From an uncultured Oscillospiraceae bacterium (GTDB taxonomy: Bacteria; Bacillota; Clostridia; Oscillospirales; Acutalibacteraceae): DNA of 18,516 bases. The DNA is taken from assembly GCA_900549945.1 (NCBI GenBank), contig URQJ01000019.1, forward strand, positions 1-18,516, in the 5' to 3' direction. The notes beneath the pieces are model-generated. The model ran no database searches. It worked only from the letters and a program-made list of their open reading frames with translations, and was not told the DNA's origin. Positions 6,205 through 13,146 of this stretch are shown here, piece by piece; position 1 is the stretch's first letter, and each line of letters begins with the position of its first letter. The position numbers and the translations under genes were made by a program.

Positions 6205-8544
6205 TTGAAGGTAAAATCGACAAATAAGCTATTCAAGCGCTATCTCATCAGTTTTTTCTGCGTCATTTCCCTGACCATCGCCCTTGTTGTCGTCATCGTG
6301 TTTTCCCTTTACTCCAATATGCAGATCAGCGCCTCGAAGGCGTACTCGATCGGGCAGCTCGAACAGGTCTGCGAGATGACGAACCTGCTCTACGAGCAGA
6401 TGCGCTCCGTGAGCAACCAGATCCTGCAAAGCGCCTCGACGAACAGCTGCCTCGCCTCCACCAGCTTCGACCGGCTGAAGGAGACCTCGGCGGTCATCAA
6501 GCTGCGCGAAATGCAGACGGCAAACCCCTACGTGCGGTATGTCAGCTTCTATAATTCCGCCTCGAACCGTTTTGTTTCCAGCTCGACGGCAGATTTCCTC
6601 ACGGACGCAGACATCGAATACTATTACGACCTGCTCTCCGACCCGTACGGTGACGCCTGCACGCTGCGGCTGATCGGTGCGAACTACGCGACGCAGCAGA
6701 TGAAAACGAAATACGTCTATTCCTTTATCTTCGAGCTCAAGGTGCGCAACTCCGGCGAGCCGGATCTCGCGGTCATCGACGTGGATGAGGGCTATTTCTC
6801 GCAGGCTATCAGCAATCTGCGCACGACGAACGGCTTTCAGCAGGTTCTTCTGCTCGACCGGGAGGGTCACGTCTTTTCCTCCAACACCGTCTACGACGAT
6901 GCGCAGAGCTTTACGCAGTCCACCTACATCAGCCTTGACGTCGACGCACTTCCGGAGCTGACCGGCACCTCCGGCTCCTTCTCCCAGACGCTCGGCGACG
7001 GAACGAGCGCGCTCGTCACCTACGCGCGCTCCGATACCTCGGGCTTTACGATTTTGAATATCGTCCCCTATTCAAATATTTTCAGCGGCCTGCCGCAGAT
7101 TGCCGTGCTCACGCTGCTTTCCGGCCTCGTCGTTTTGGCCGTCGGCACCATTATTTCCTACCGCACCAGCGCGCGCCTCTCCGCGCCGATCGAGGTGCTC
7201 TACCGCAACTACGTCAAAAAGCCCTCGACAGACCGCCGCGCCGGCAACGAGCTCGACCAGCTCAGCCGCGCGTTTTCCGAGATGTACGCGAAAGCCGACA
7301 AGCTCGAGCAGGGGCTGATCTCCTCCTATTCCGACTCCAAAAAGCGCATTTTGCAGCGGCTTCTGCACGGCGAATCGGCGCAGATCCCGAACCACCTCGA
7401 GGTATACCAGAAATTCGGCATCAACCTGCTCGCCCCGTATTACTGCATAATCATGGTCAACTGCGTATCGCGCGAGAACGCGCTCGGCCCGGACGATTCC
7501 AACTATTTCATTTGCAGCTATGCGCTGGAAAACATCGTCAGCGAGGTTGCCGGGCATTTCGGCAGCATTTCCACCTACCGAAACTCGAAAAACATGCTCG
7601 CCGTGCTGCTCCCGCTGCGCCGAAACGAGTACCCGAAGCGCATGGATACCGAGCTGCACCGGATCGTGGACGTGATGGCCGAAGAATTTGATATGGAGAC
7701 GACGATCTGTGTCGGCAACATCGTGGAGACAGCCGACAACATCAACATGTGCTACGAGGCGACCACCATTGCGCTCGAATCCTCCGCCATCCGCAATCAC
7801 GGCAAGGTGTTCTTTGCCGACGAGGTTTCCCAGACGATGAACCTCAACCAGTACCACAACAAGCTGCACATCAAGCTCGCCGAGCACATCCGCAGCGAGG
7901 ACCTCGACGCCTGCTCGCAGGAGTTCGACCTCGCGCTCTCCTATATGAACAACGTAAGCTTCGTGACCGCGATCACCTATTTCAACCACGTGATGATGAC
8001 GCTGATGGACAGCTTTTCCTCCACCTTCTCGGACGACGACACGTACCGCCTCCTGATCGACAAGCTCAACGAGATCAACCGCAGCCTGCCGAATGTCTAC
8101 ATGCTGCGCTTAAAGTGCATGGAGTTCATCACGATCCTCACCCGCCACCTGAGTCTGAGCCGCCGCTACGGCAACGAGCAGGCCGCGGAGACGGCGCGCC
8201 AGTACATCGACAAGAATTACGCGAACCCCGACCTCTCCCTGCGGATGCTTGCCGACATGGTCGGCCTCTCTCCCGCCTACTTCGGCAAAATCTTTACGGC
8301 GCACACGACGTATTCCTTCAACGACTACCTGACGAACACCCGCATGAAAAAGGCCGTGCAGCTTCTCGAGGAAACGAAGCTGCCGATCAGTCAGATCAGC
8401 GAAGCCATCGGCATTTTGAATACGAACTATTTCTATTCCGTCTTTAAGCGGAAATTCGGCATGACGCCGCTCGCCTACCGGCGCTCAAAGTCCGGCGTGG
8501 CGGCCGACACGCCAGACCACACAGCCCCCACAGACGAGACCTAA
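6205..8544 (+). CDS. Membrane-bound sensor / AraC-family transcriptional regulator
   Basis: A 779-residue one-component regulator. Residues about 12-35 form a first membrane helix (LISFFCVISLTIALVVVIVF). Residues 36-292 are a probable extracellular Cache-like sensor. A second helix spans about 296-318, followed by a HAMP-like linker (SAPIEVLY and a charged helix to about 370), a middle cytoplasmic domain (about 375-560), and a C-terminal AraC/XylS double helix-turn-helix (about 665-765: YIDKNYANPDLSLRMLADMVGLS, then the GMTPLAYRR end). Such proteins sit beside LplABC-type importers and control them, as the divergent layout here suggests. The start is TTG at 6205 with GGGAGG 8 bases upstream; no in-frame ATG fits. 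It probably senses the imported sugar or its loaded binding protein outside the cell; the ligand is unknown. Confidence 0.9.
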   Translation: MKVKSTNKLFKRYLISFFCVISLTIALVVVIVFSLYSNMQISASKAYSIGQLEQVCEMTNLLYEQMRSVSNQILQSASTNSCLASTSFDRLKETSAVIKLREMQTANPYVRYVSFYNSASNRFVSSSTADFLTDADIEYYYDLLSDPYGDACTLRLIGANYATQQMKTKYVYSFIFELKVRNSGEPDLAVIDVDEGYFSQAISNLRTTNGFQQVLLLDREGHVFSSNTVYDDAQSFTQSTYISLDVDALPELTGTSGSFSQTLGDGTSALVTYARSDTSGFTILNIVPYSNIFSGLPQIAVLTLLSGLVVLAVGTIISYRTSARLSAPIEVLYRNYVKKPSTDRRAGNELDQLSRAFSEMYAKADKLEQGLISSYSDSKKRILQRLLHGESAQIPNHLEVYQKFGINLLAPYYCIIMVNCVSRENALGPDDSNYFICSYALENIVSEVAGHFGSISTYRNSKNMLAVLLPLRRNEYPKRMDTELHRIVDVMAEEFDMETTICVGNIVETADNINMCYEATTIALESSAIRNHGKVFFADEVSQTMNLNQYHNKLHIKLAEHIRSEDLDACSQEFDLALSYMNNVSFVTAITYFNHVMMTLMDSFSSTFSDDDTYRLLIDKLNEINRSLPNVYMLRLKCMEFITILTRHLSLSRRYGNEQAAETARQYIDKNYANPDLSLRMLADMVGLSPAYFGKIFTAHTTYSFNDYLTNTRMKKAVQLLEETKLPISQISEAIGILNTNYFYSVFKRKFGMTPLAYRRSKSGVAADTPDHTAPTDET

Positions 8545-8547
8545 GCG

Positions 8548-8590
8548 AAAAGAGCTGCCCCGGCACAGACCGAAGCAGCTCTTTCTTCAT
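8548..8590. terminator. Intrinsic terminator between regulator and methyltransferase genes
   Basis: AAAGAGCTGC (8548-8557) pairs perfectly with GCAGCTCTTT (8575-8584), then TCTTCATTTAT follows on the plus strand. The genes on both sides converge on it. On the minus strand the stem ends in TTT and is followed by TCGCTT, so it may also stop the methyltransferase transcript. Confidence 0.85.
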
Positions 8591-9382
8591 TTATATTGTT
8601 CGGTGCGGCAGCACCGCCTTTTCTGCCGGCGGCTTTTGCGCGACCAAGAGGAACCTGTGGGTTGCGGCCTCCAGCACGCCCTTGGCGTCGAGAATCCGCT
8701 GCGCATCATACAGGCGGCCGAGGCAGCGCCCGACTGAAAAATCCGGAAATTCCCACTCGATGATCTTTGCGAACCAGACCAGCGCGCCCACATCGTAGAA
8801 GCGAATGCTGGAAAACGCCTCCTCGCCCCGCAGAAGCTCAAAGCCGGCGCGTGCAAACCGCGCGCACACCTTGTCGAGATACTGCTCCGGATACGGCATT
8901 TTTGTGCCGGGCAGGAGCAGCTCCACCAAGCCGCGGTCGTTTTCCGCGCCGACCTGCTGCGTGATGAAGATCCCGCCGGGCTTTAAAATGCGGTGCAGCT
9001 CTGCAGCGTCGAAATCGCCGTGTCGGTTGACGACTATGTCGAACGACGCGTCGCCGAACGGCAGCCTTGAAACATCGTCGGCCGCGCGGAAATCGACGCC
9101 GAGCGGCAGCAAAACCGACCGGCAAAGCGCGATATTCGGCGGATAGCCCTCGGTTGCGCTCGTGTTTTCAGGCGGGTGGCGCAGCGTCAGGAGGAATTCC
9201 CCGCCGCCCGTATCAATGTCCAGAAGGCGTTTAGCCGGCCGCAGATATGCGCGCACAACCGCCTCGTAATCCCACGGCAGATCCCCATCCTCCTCGTACC
9301 GCCCCGCGATGTGGGAAAAATCCCACCCATGTATATGCGCCGCACGTTCCTCGCGCAGCCACTGTTCCTTTCGTGTCTCCAA
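8591..9382 (-). CDS. Class I SAM-dependent methyltransferase, target unknown
   Basis: A 263-residue cytoplasmic methyltransferase. The SAM-binding motif I is LLDIDTGGGEFLL (about residues 53-65). Next come an acidic TEGYPPN (motif II region, about 77-83), LPFGDASFDIVVNRH (about 106-120) and ILKPGGIFITQQVG (about 131-144), the last being the usual post-motif. GEFLL and ITQQVG are shared with a family I recall as widespread in Firmicutes and annotated only as a methyltransferase; the substrate is not known. The start codon is TTG at 9382, preceded by GGGAGCGG; the nearby ATG at 9414 is in another frame. The gene stands alone, with its own promoter and a long structured leader, which suggests it is conditionally expressed. 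Confidence 0.85.
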   Translation of the reverse strand: METRKEQWLREERAAHIHGWDFSHIAGRYEEDGDLPWDYEAVVRAYLRPAKRLLDIDTGGGEFLLTLRHPPENTSATEGYPPNIALCRSVLLPLGVDFRAADDVSRLPFGDASFDIVVNRHGDFDAAELHRILKPGGIFITQQVGAENDRGLVELLLPGTKMPYPEQYLDKVCARFARAGFELLRGEEAFSSIRFYDVGALVWFAKIIEWEFPDFSVGRCLGRLYDAQRILDAKGVLEAATHRFLLVAQKPPAEKAVLPHRTI

Positions 9383-9395
9383 TTTTTCCGCTCCC

Positions 9396-9421
9396 TTTCA
9401 TAATTTGATGCCATTATGAAA
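9396..9421 (-). promoter_or_regulatory. Perfect hairpin touching the methyltransferase ribosome binding site
   Basis: TTTCATAAT and ATTATGAAA form a perfect 9-bp inverted repeat (9396-9404 with 9413-9421) around 8 bases. In the mRNA its 3' arm runs directly into GGGAGCGG, the ribosome binding site of the TTG-started gene. It could be an mRNA stem affecting ribosome access or a protein-binding operator. Confidence 0.55.
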
Positions 9422-9486
9422 CCGGTGCAGGACAGGACGGCCCTTTTTATGCCCGATGCAATCCGCCGTCAGATCGTCTGCACCGG
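9422..9486 (-). promoter_or_regulatory. Long two-stage stem-loop in the methyltransferase leader
   Basis: CCGGTGCAG at 9422-9430 pairs perfectly with 9478-9486. Nested inside, GACGGC (9436-9441) pairs with GCCGTC (9465-9470). Together that is 15 base pairs in two blocks. The 5' half, as read in mRNA, lies inside the short leader ORF, so a ribosome on that ORF would open the structure. Confidence 0.55.
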
Positions 9487-9518
9487 GCCGTTACCTCGAA
9501 CAGCCTGCATTTTTGCAT
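9447..9518 (-). CDS. Possible 23-codon leader peptide upstream of the methyltransferase
   Basis: A short frame starts with ATG at 9518, has AAAGG at 9529-9525 six bases upstream, and stops with TAA at 9449-9447. The peptide begins MQKCRLFEV and ends with GGLHRA; it is basic, with five arginines, one lysine and two cysteines. The predicted transcript start (near 9531) puts the ribosome binding site almost at the 5' end. It ends inside the loop of the large stem-loop. The features resemble leader ORFs of translation attenuators, but the frame may be chance: short ATG frames are common and no relatives can be checked here. Confidence 0.4.
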   Translation of the reverse strand: MQKCRLFEVTARCRRSDGGLHRA

Positions 9519-9537
9519 CCACCGCCTTTCTGCAATC

Positions 9538-9566
9538 AGTATACAGGCTTCGCCACGGTTTGTCCA
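9538..9566 (-). promoter_or_regulatory. Sigma-A promoter of the methyltransferase gene
   Basis: On the minus strand TGGACA (9566-9561) and TATACT (9543-9538) are separated by 17 bases. A start near 9531 gives a leader of about 150 bases. The remaining bases between here and the next terminator (9567-9647) hold nothing I recognise. Confidence 0.7.
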
Positions 9567-9647
9567 GCGCATTTTACCCTGTATCCGCTTCCCCACGGAT
9601 GCTTCGCCGAAGCGCCTGACCGCCCCCCTGCCTGCCGCAGGATGCAG

Positions 9648-9677
9648 AAAGGGCGGAAGCACAAGCCTCCGCCCTTT
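9648..9677 (-). terminator. Intrinsic terminator after the flavodiiron protein gene
   Basis: AAAGGGCGGA (9648-9657) pairs perfectly with TCCGCCCTTT (9668-9677) around a 10-base loop, about 40 bases after the flavodiiron stop codon. The T-run after the stem is short, only the TTT of the stem itself, so efficiency may be moderate. Confidence 0.65.
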
Positions 9678-9718
9678 TGTGTGCAGCCGTTTCGGGCCGC
9701 CTCGGTTTTATTTCGAAA

Positions 9719-11575
9719 TTACTGGAGCTTTTCGAAATCCGCCGCGCCGTGCTTGCAGAGCGGGCAGATGAAATCCGCCGGCAACGGGTCGCCCTCATAG
9801 ATATAACCGCAGATCTTGCAGACATACCCAGTCTTTTTCTCCGTGACGACCGGCTTCGGCTTGATGTGGTCGAAGTAGAACTGATAGGTGACGCAGGGCA
9901 CGTCGGAAAGCGTGACAGCCTCGGTCACGTCGGCGATGAAGAGCGTGTGCGTGCCGCAGTCCACGGCCTGCAGAACCTTGCCGGAAATCACCGCGCAGAC
10001 GGCCTCTGCAATGTAGCGCAGCCCGTTCGCCGTGCGCGGCGACGACGCATCGCCGGCAAACTTATCGGTATCCTTGCCGCTCACAAAGCCGAAGCGCTTG
10101 AACACGTCGAACTGCGCTTCCTCGCTGAGCAGGGAGATGTTAAAAAGCCCCGTGCGCAGGATCATATCGTGCGTGAAATTATTTTTATTGACCGCGATCG
10201 AGATGCGGTTCGGCGTATTTGTGACCTGCATCACGGTGTTGATGATACAGCCGTTGTCGCGGCCGCCGTCGCGCGCCGTCAGCACATAGAGGCCGTACGG
10301 CACCTTGAGCAGCGCGTTGACGTCGATTTCGCCGCCGCTCGCGGCCGTTTCGGCCGCCTCCGCATGCGTTTTCGGCATATCGGCGGCAATCGTTTCAGCC
10401 AGTGCTTCCAGTTCCTCAAGGTTCTGCGCCTTAACGGCGGAGCGGATCGACACGGTCTTTTCGATGAACGTGACGCCGCCGCACTTTTCGAGCTGCTTCC
10501 TCATCAGGTTGCCGCTGGTCGGCGCCCACGAGCCGTTCTCGATCAGCGCGACCTTGCGGTTCGAAATGTTGTGCGCGACGAGGTCGGAGATCAGCGCCTC
10601 CATCGTGACGAAGATCCCGGCGTTATAGGTCGTCGAGGCAAAGACCAGATGGCTCCAGCGGAAAGCCGCCGCGATAATCTCGGAGGCCGGCGTGACCGAG
10701 ACGTCAAACATTACGGTTTCCACGCCGCGGTCGCGCAGGCGGCTGGAAAGGATCTCCGCCGCCATGGCCGTATTGCCGTAAACCGACGCATACGCGATCA
10801 TGACGCCGTTCTTCTCCGGCTTGTAGCTGCTCCAAAGCAGGTATTTCCCGATGAAGTCGCCGATATTGCGCCGCCAGACAAACCCGTGCAGCGGGCAGAT
10901 CATCTGGATGTCGAGGCCGGAGGCCTTTTTCAGCAGCGTCTGGACCTGCGTGCCGTATTTGCCGACGATATTCGTGTAATAGCGGCGCGCCTCGTCGAGA
11001 TAATCGCGCTCGAAATCGACCTCATCGGCGAAAATCGCGCCGTTCAGCGCGCCGAAGCTGCCGAACGCATCGGCCGAGAAAAGAATCTTATCGGTCATAT
11101 CGTAAGAGACCATAACCTCCGGCCAGTGCACCATCGGCGCCATCACAAACGTGAGCTTGTGGCGGCCGGTTTCCAGCACGTCGCCCTCCGCGACAACATG
11201 GGCGTAGGCGTCAATATCGAAAGTGAAGAACTGCTTGATCATGCCGACAATCTTTGTGTTGCAGACGATCTTTACCTGCGGATAGCGCGCGACAAGCTCC
11301 TGCAGCGTGGCGGAGTGGTCGGGCTCCATGTGGTGCACCACGATATAATCAAGCGGGCGGCCGTTGAGCTCGTGCTCGACGTTCTCAAAGAATACGCCGC
11401 TCACAGCCTTATCGACCGTATCGAACAGCACGGTCTTTTCGTCCTTGAGCAGATACGAGTTGTAGGAAACGCCCTGCGGCACGCTGTAGACGCCCTCAAA
11501 CATGGCGAGACGACGGTCGTTGCCGCCGACCCAGACGAGATCCTCCCGAATCTTTTTTGTACAATACATTTTCAT
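9719..11575 (-). CDS. Composite flavodiiron protein (FprA-type) with flavin-reductase and rubredoxin-like domains
   Basis: A 618-residue cytoplasmic enzyme that should reduce oxygen to water and/or nitric oxide to nitrous oxide, protecting an anaerobe. Domains in order: a metallo-beta-lactamase-like diiron domain (1-250) with all expected ligands, H82-x-E84-x-D86-H87, H150, D169 and H230; a flavodoxin domain (about 257-400; YASVYGNTA at 262-270 binds FMN); a flavin-reductase-like domain (about 420-570); and a C-terminal CxxC pair (C586/C589 and C604/C607). Only 14 residues separate the two CxxC motifs, as in the short rubredoxin domain of rubrerythrins. Electrons could thus pass within one chain. 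Start ATG at 11575 has AAAGGGA about 9 bases upstream. It is monocistronic, with a strong promoter and a divergent XRE regulator. Confidence 0.95.
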   Translation of the reverse strand: MKMYCTKKIREDLVWVGGNDRRLAMFEGVYSVPQGVSYNSYLLKDEKTVLFDTVDKAVSGVFFENVEHELNGRPLDYIVVHHMEPDHSATLQELVARYPQVKIVCNTKIVGMIKQFFTFDIDAYAHVVAEGDVLETGRHKLTFVMAPMVHWPEVMVSYDMTDKILFSADAFGSFGALNGAIFADEVDFERDYLDEARRYYTNIVGKYGTQVQTLLKKASGLDIQMICPLHGFVWRRNIGDFIGKYLLWSSYKPEKNGVMIAYASVYGNTAMAAEILSSRLRDRGVETVMFDVSVTPASEIIAAAFRWSHLVFASTTYNAGIFVTMEALISDLVAHNISNRKVALIENGSWAPTSGNLMRKQLEKCGGVTFIEKTVSIRSAVKAQNLEELEALAETIAADMPKTHAEAAETAASGGEIDVNALLKVPYGLYVLTARDGGRDNGCIINTVMQVTNTPNRISIAVNKNNFTHDMILRTGLFNISLLSEEAQFDVFKRFGFVSGKDTDKFAGDASSPRTANGLRYIAEAVCAVISGKVLQAVDCGTHTLFIADVTEAVTLSDVPCVTYQFYFDHIKPKPVVTEKKTGYVCKICGYIYEGDPLPADFICPLCKHGAADFEKLQ

Positions 11576-11662
11576 TCACCAGTCCCTTTCTCATGCAGGC
11601 AGAAAACTGCGGTACAGCATTTCCCGGTCCTTTCGCGCATCGCGGGCATTTCGCCGCAGCGT

Positions 11663-11678
11663 CATTTCCCGGGAAATG
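11663..11678. promoter_or_regulatory. 16-bp perfect palindrome in the flavodiiron leader (candidate operator)
   Basis: CATTTCCCGGGAAATG is perfectly self-complementary. It lies just downstream of the predicted transcript start (near 11689) of the flavodiiron gene. A second, overlapping inverted repeat, AATGGAA/TTCCATT, spans about 11674-11697. Either a repressor site or an RNA hairpin would fit. Confidence 0.5.
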
Positions 11679-11695
11679 GAATTTTCTTTATTTCC

Positions 11696-11724
11696 ATTAT
11701 AATACAGGATTCTCTAAAAATCAA
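11696..11724 (-). promoter_or_regulatory. Near-consensus sigma-A promoter of the flavodiiron gene
   Basis: On the minus strand TTGATT (11724-11719) and a perfect TATAAT (11701-11696) are 17 bases apart. Transcription would begin near 11689, leaving a leader of about 110 bases. Confidence 0.85.
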
Positions 11725-11799
11725 TAGTGATTCTTATTTTTATGCCTACAATTATTTTTCCGAAAAAACAGGAAATTATGCGCATTTGAGATTTTTCAA

Positions 11800-11828
11800 T
11801 TGATTTTCCCTCTGCCTTCGCGTATAAT
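11800..11828 (+). promoter_or_regulatory. Near-consensus sigma-A promoter of the XRE regulator gene
   Basis: TTGATT (11800-11805) and a perfect TATAAT (11823-11828) are 17 bases apart, the same boxes and spacing as the divergent flavodiiron promoter. The transcript would begin near 11835. Confidence 0.85.
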
Positions 11829-11831
11829 AAC

Positions 11832-11844
11832 TTTGTATCACAAA
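11832..11844. promoter_or_regulatory. Inverted repeat over the XRE gene transcript start (candidate operator)
   Basis: TTTGT and ACAAA flank a 3-base centre at 11832-11844, directly after the -10 box and over the predicted +1. This is a typical position for an autorepressor site. The binding protein is not known; the adjacent XRE protein is the obvious candidate. Confidence 0.45.
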
Positions 11845-11862
11845 CGGAAAGGCGGCGTTCGC

Positions 11863-12111
11863 ATGCGCATCCGAAAAAAAGCACTCGGCGATAAAAATCT
11901 GATCGGGGCGCGCATCGAAGCCGCACGCCGTACCCGCGGCATGAAGCAGAAAGAACTGCTTGCACAGCTGCAGGTGCGCGGTGTCGATCTCAACGCCTCC
12001 GCCCTCTCAAAGCTCGAAGGGCAGCTGCGCATCGTGACCGACGTCGAGCTGCTCGCTTTCGCGGAAATCCTCGACGTGGACGTGATGTGGCTGCTCACGG
12101 GCAAGGAATAA
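11863..12111 (+). CDS. Small XRE-family helix-turn-helix regulator
   Basis: An 82-residue protein that is almost entirely one XRE/Cro-type DNA-binding domain. After a basic N-terminus comes IGARIEAARRTRGMKQKELLAQL (about residues 14-36), the HTH with recognition part NASALSKLEGQLR (about 44-56), and the closing helix LLAFAEILDVDVMWLLTGKE. There is no sensor or dimerisation domain beyond this. I chose the ATG at 11863 because GGAAAGG lies about 10 bases upstream; an in-frame start at 11800 would lie inside the promoter. It diverges from the flavodiiron gene and may regulate it and itself, which is inference from layout and the palindromes between them. It ends just before a two-way terminator. 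Confidence 0.85.
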   Translation: MRIRKKALGDKNLIGARIEAARRTRGMKQKELLAQLQVRGVDLNASALSKLEGQLRIVTDVELLAFAEILDVDVMWLLTGKE

Positions 12112-12169
12112 GCCCCGCTTCAAGAGTACGCGCAGCGCTCTCCTTAGGATAAAGGAACAGAAAGCACAA

Positions 12170-12206
12170 AAAATCCGGAAAAGCCGATCGGCCTTTCCGG
12201 ATTTTC
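12170..12206. terminator. Two-way intrinsic terminator between XRE and secF genes
   Basis: A stem of about 9-11 bp formed by AATCCGGAAA (12172-12181) and its complement (12194-12203) is capped by the self-complementary GCCGATCGGC. T-rich sequence follows on the plus strand (TTTTCTATTTTC) and on the minus strand (TTTTTTGTGC), so both converging transcripts can end here. Confidence 0.9.
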
Positions 12207-12213
12207 TATTTTC

Positions 12214-13146
12214 TCACTTCTTTTTTGCCTTGTGAACCGCCCAAACCGTGTAGAGCGGCGCCGCAATGCAGATCGAGGAGTAACAGCCGACCACAACGCC
12301 CACCATCATCGGGAGTGCGAAGGTCTTGACCGTCGTCAGGCCGTAGGCCGCCGCCACAATATAGATGACAAGCAGCGCGAGGAACGTCGTCAGCGACGTC
12401 AGGATCGAGCGCGTCATCGTCTGGTTGAGGCTCTTGTTCACGATGCCCGGCAGCGCGTCCACGCTCTTCGTCGGCTCCAGCCTGCGGTTCTCACGGATAC
12501 GGTCGTAAATGACGATCGTATCGTTCAGCGAGTAGCCGAGGATGGTCAGGATCACGGCGATAAAAATATCATTGATCGAGAAGCCGAAAATGACAAACGC
12601 AAAGAAAACGAGCAGCACGTCGTGCAGCAGTGCGATAATCGCCGTCACGCCAGCCGAAAGGCCGCCGATCTTGCGGAAGCGCAGCGCGATGTACACGAGC
12701 AAAATCACAAACGTAATCACCATGCAGACGAGGCACTTCTGGAAGAAGCGCGCGCCCATCGTCGGGTCCACAGAGCTGGATTCCACAACGGCAAAGGTGC
12801 GGTCCGCATACGCATCGGAAAGCGTCTGCGCGATCTCCTGCTGCTCCTCCAGCGAAACGGCCTCGTTGCCCGCAAAGGACACCGTGACCTGATAGCCCTC
12901 CTCACTGAGGCTCTGGTTTGTCGCAACGGAAACATTACGGCCCGTGGCCTCCTGCACCAGAGACGCGATCTCGTTGGAATCGACGTCGCCGTCCACTGAG
13001 TAGCGGATCATCGCGCCGCCCGCAAACTGCAAATCGAGCTTCGGGCCGATCACAATCGTGCAGACAAGGCCGATCACGAGCAGGGCAATCGAAACGGCAA
13101 AGAAAATTTTCTTGTTCTTGTAAAAATCGATGTTAAACTTTTTCAT
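12214..13146 (-). CDS. secF: Protein translocase subunit SecF
   Basis: A 310-residue membrane protein of the SecDF complex, which uses the proton gradient to help pull exported proteins through SecYEG. A first membrane helix (about residues 13-33) is followed by the family motif LQFAGGAMIRYS (about 39-50), an external domain to about 125, and five further helices. The conserved YSLNDTIVIYDRIREN stretch lies in the fourth-helix region and KSLNQTMTRSILTS in the next loop. The length is normal. Its ATG shares bases with the secD stop (ATGA at 13146-13143), so the two are translationally coupled. A strong terminator follows. Confidence 0.96.
   Translation of the reverse strand: MKKFNIDFYKNKKIFFAVSIALLVIGLVCTIVIGPKLDLQFAGGAMIRYSVDGDVDSNEIASLVQEATGRNVSVATNQSLSEEGYQVTVSFAGNEAVSLEEQQEIAQTLSDAYADRTFAVVESSSVDPTMGARFFQKCLVCMVITFVILLVYIALRFRKIGGLSAGVTAIIALLHDVLLVFFAFVIFGFSINDIFIAVILTILGYSLNDTIVIYDRIRENRRLEPTKSVDALPGIVNKSLNQTMTRSILTSLTTFLALLVIYIVAAAYGLTTVKTFALPMMVGVVVGCYSSICIAAPLYTVWAVHKAKKK

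Noticed and set aside
9187..9414. ATG at 9414 as the start of a 75-residue protein overlapping the methyltransferase
   Set aside because: It is out of frame with the methyltransferase, arginine-rich, has no ribosome binding site and sits in the hairpin loop; it looks like a shadow frame.
9677..11803. A 708-codon open frame on the plus strand opposite the flavodiiron gene
   Set aside because: It is a shadow of GC-rich coding sequence: the minus-strand frame encodes a complete recognisable enzyme, while this one is arginine/histidine-rich with no domain and no ribosome binding site.
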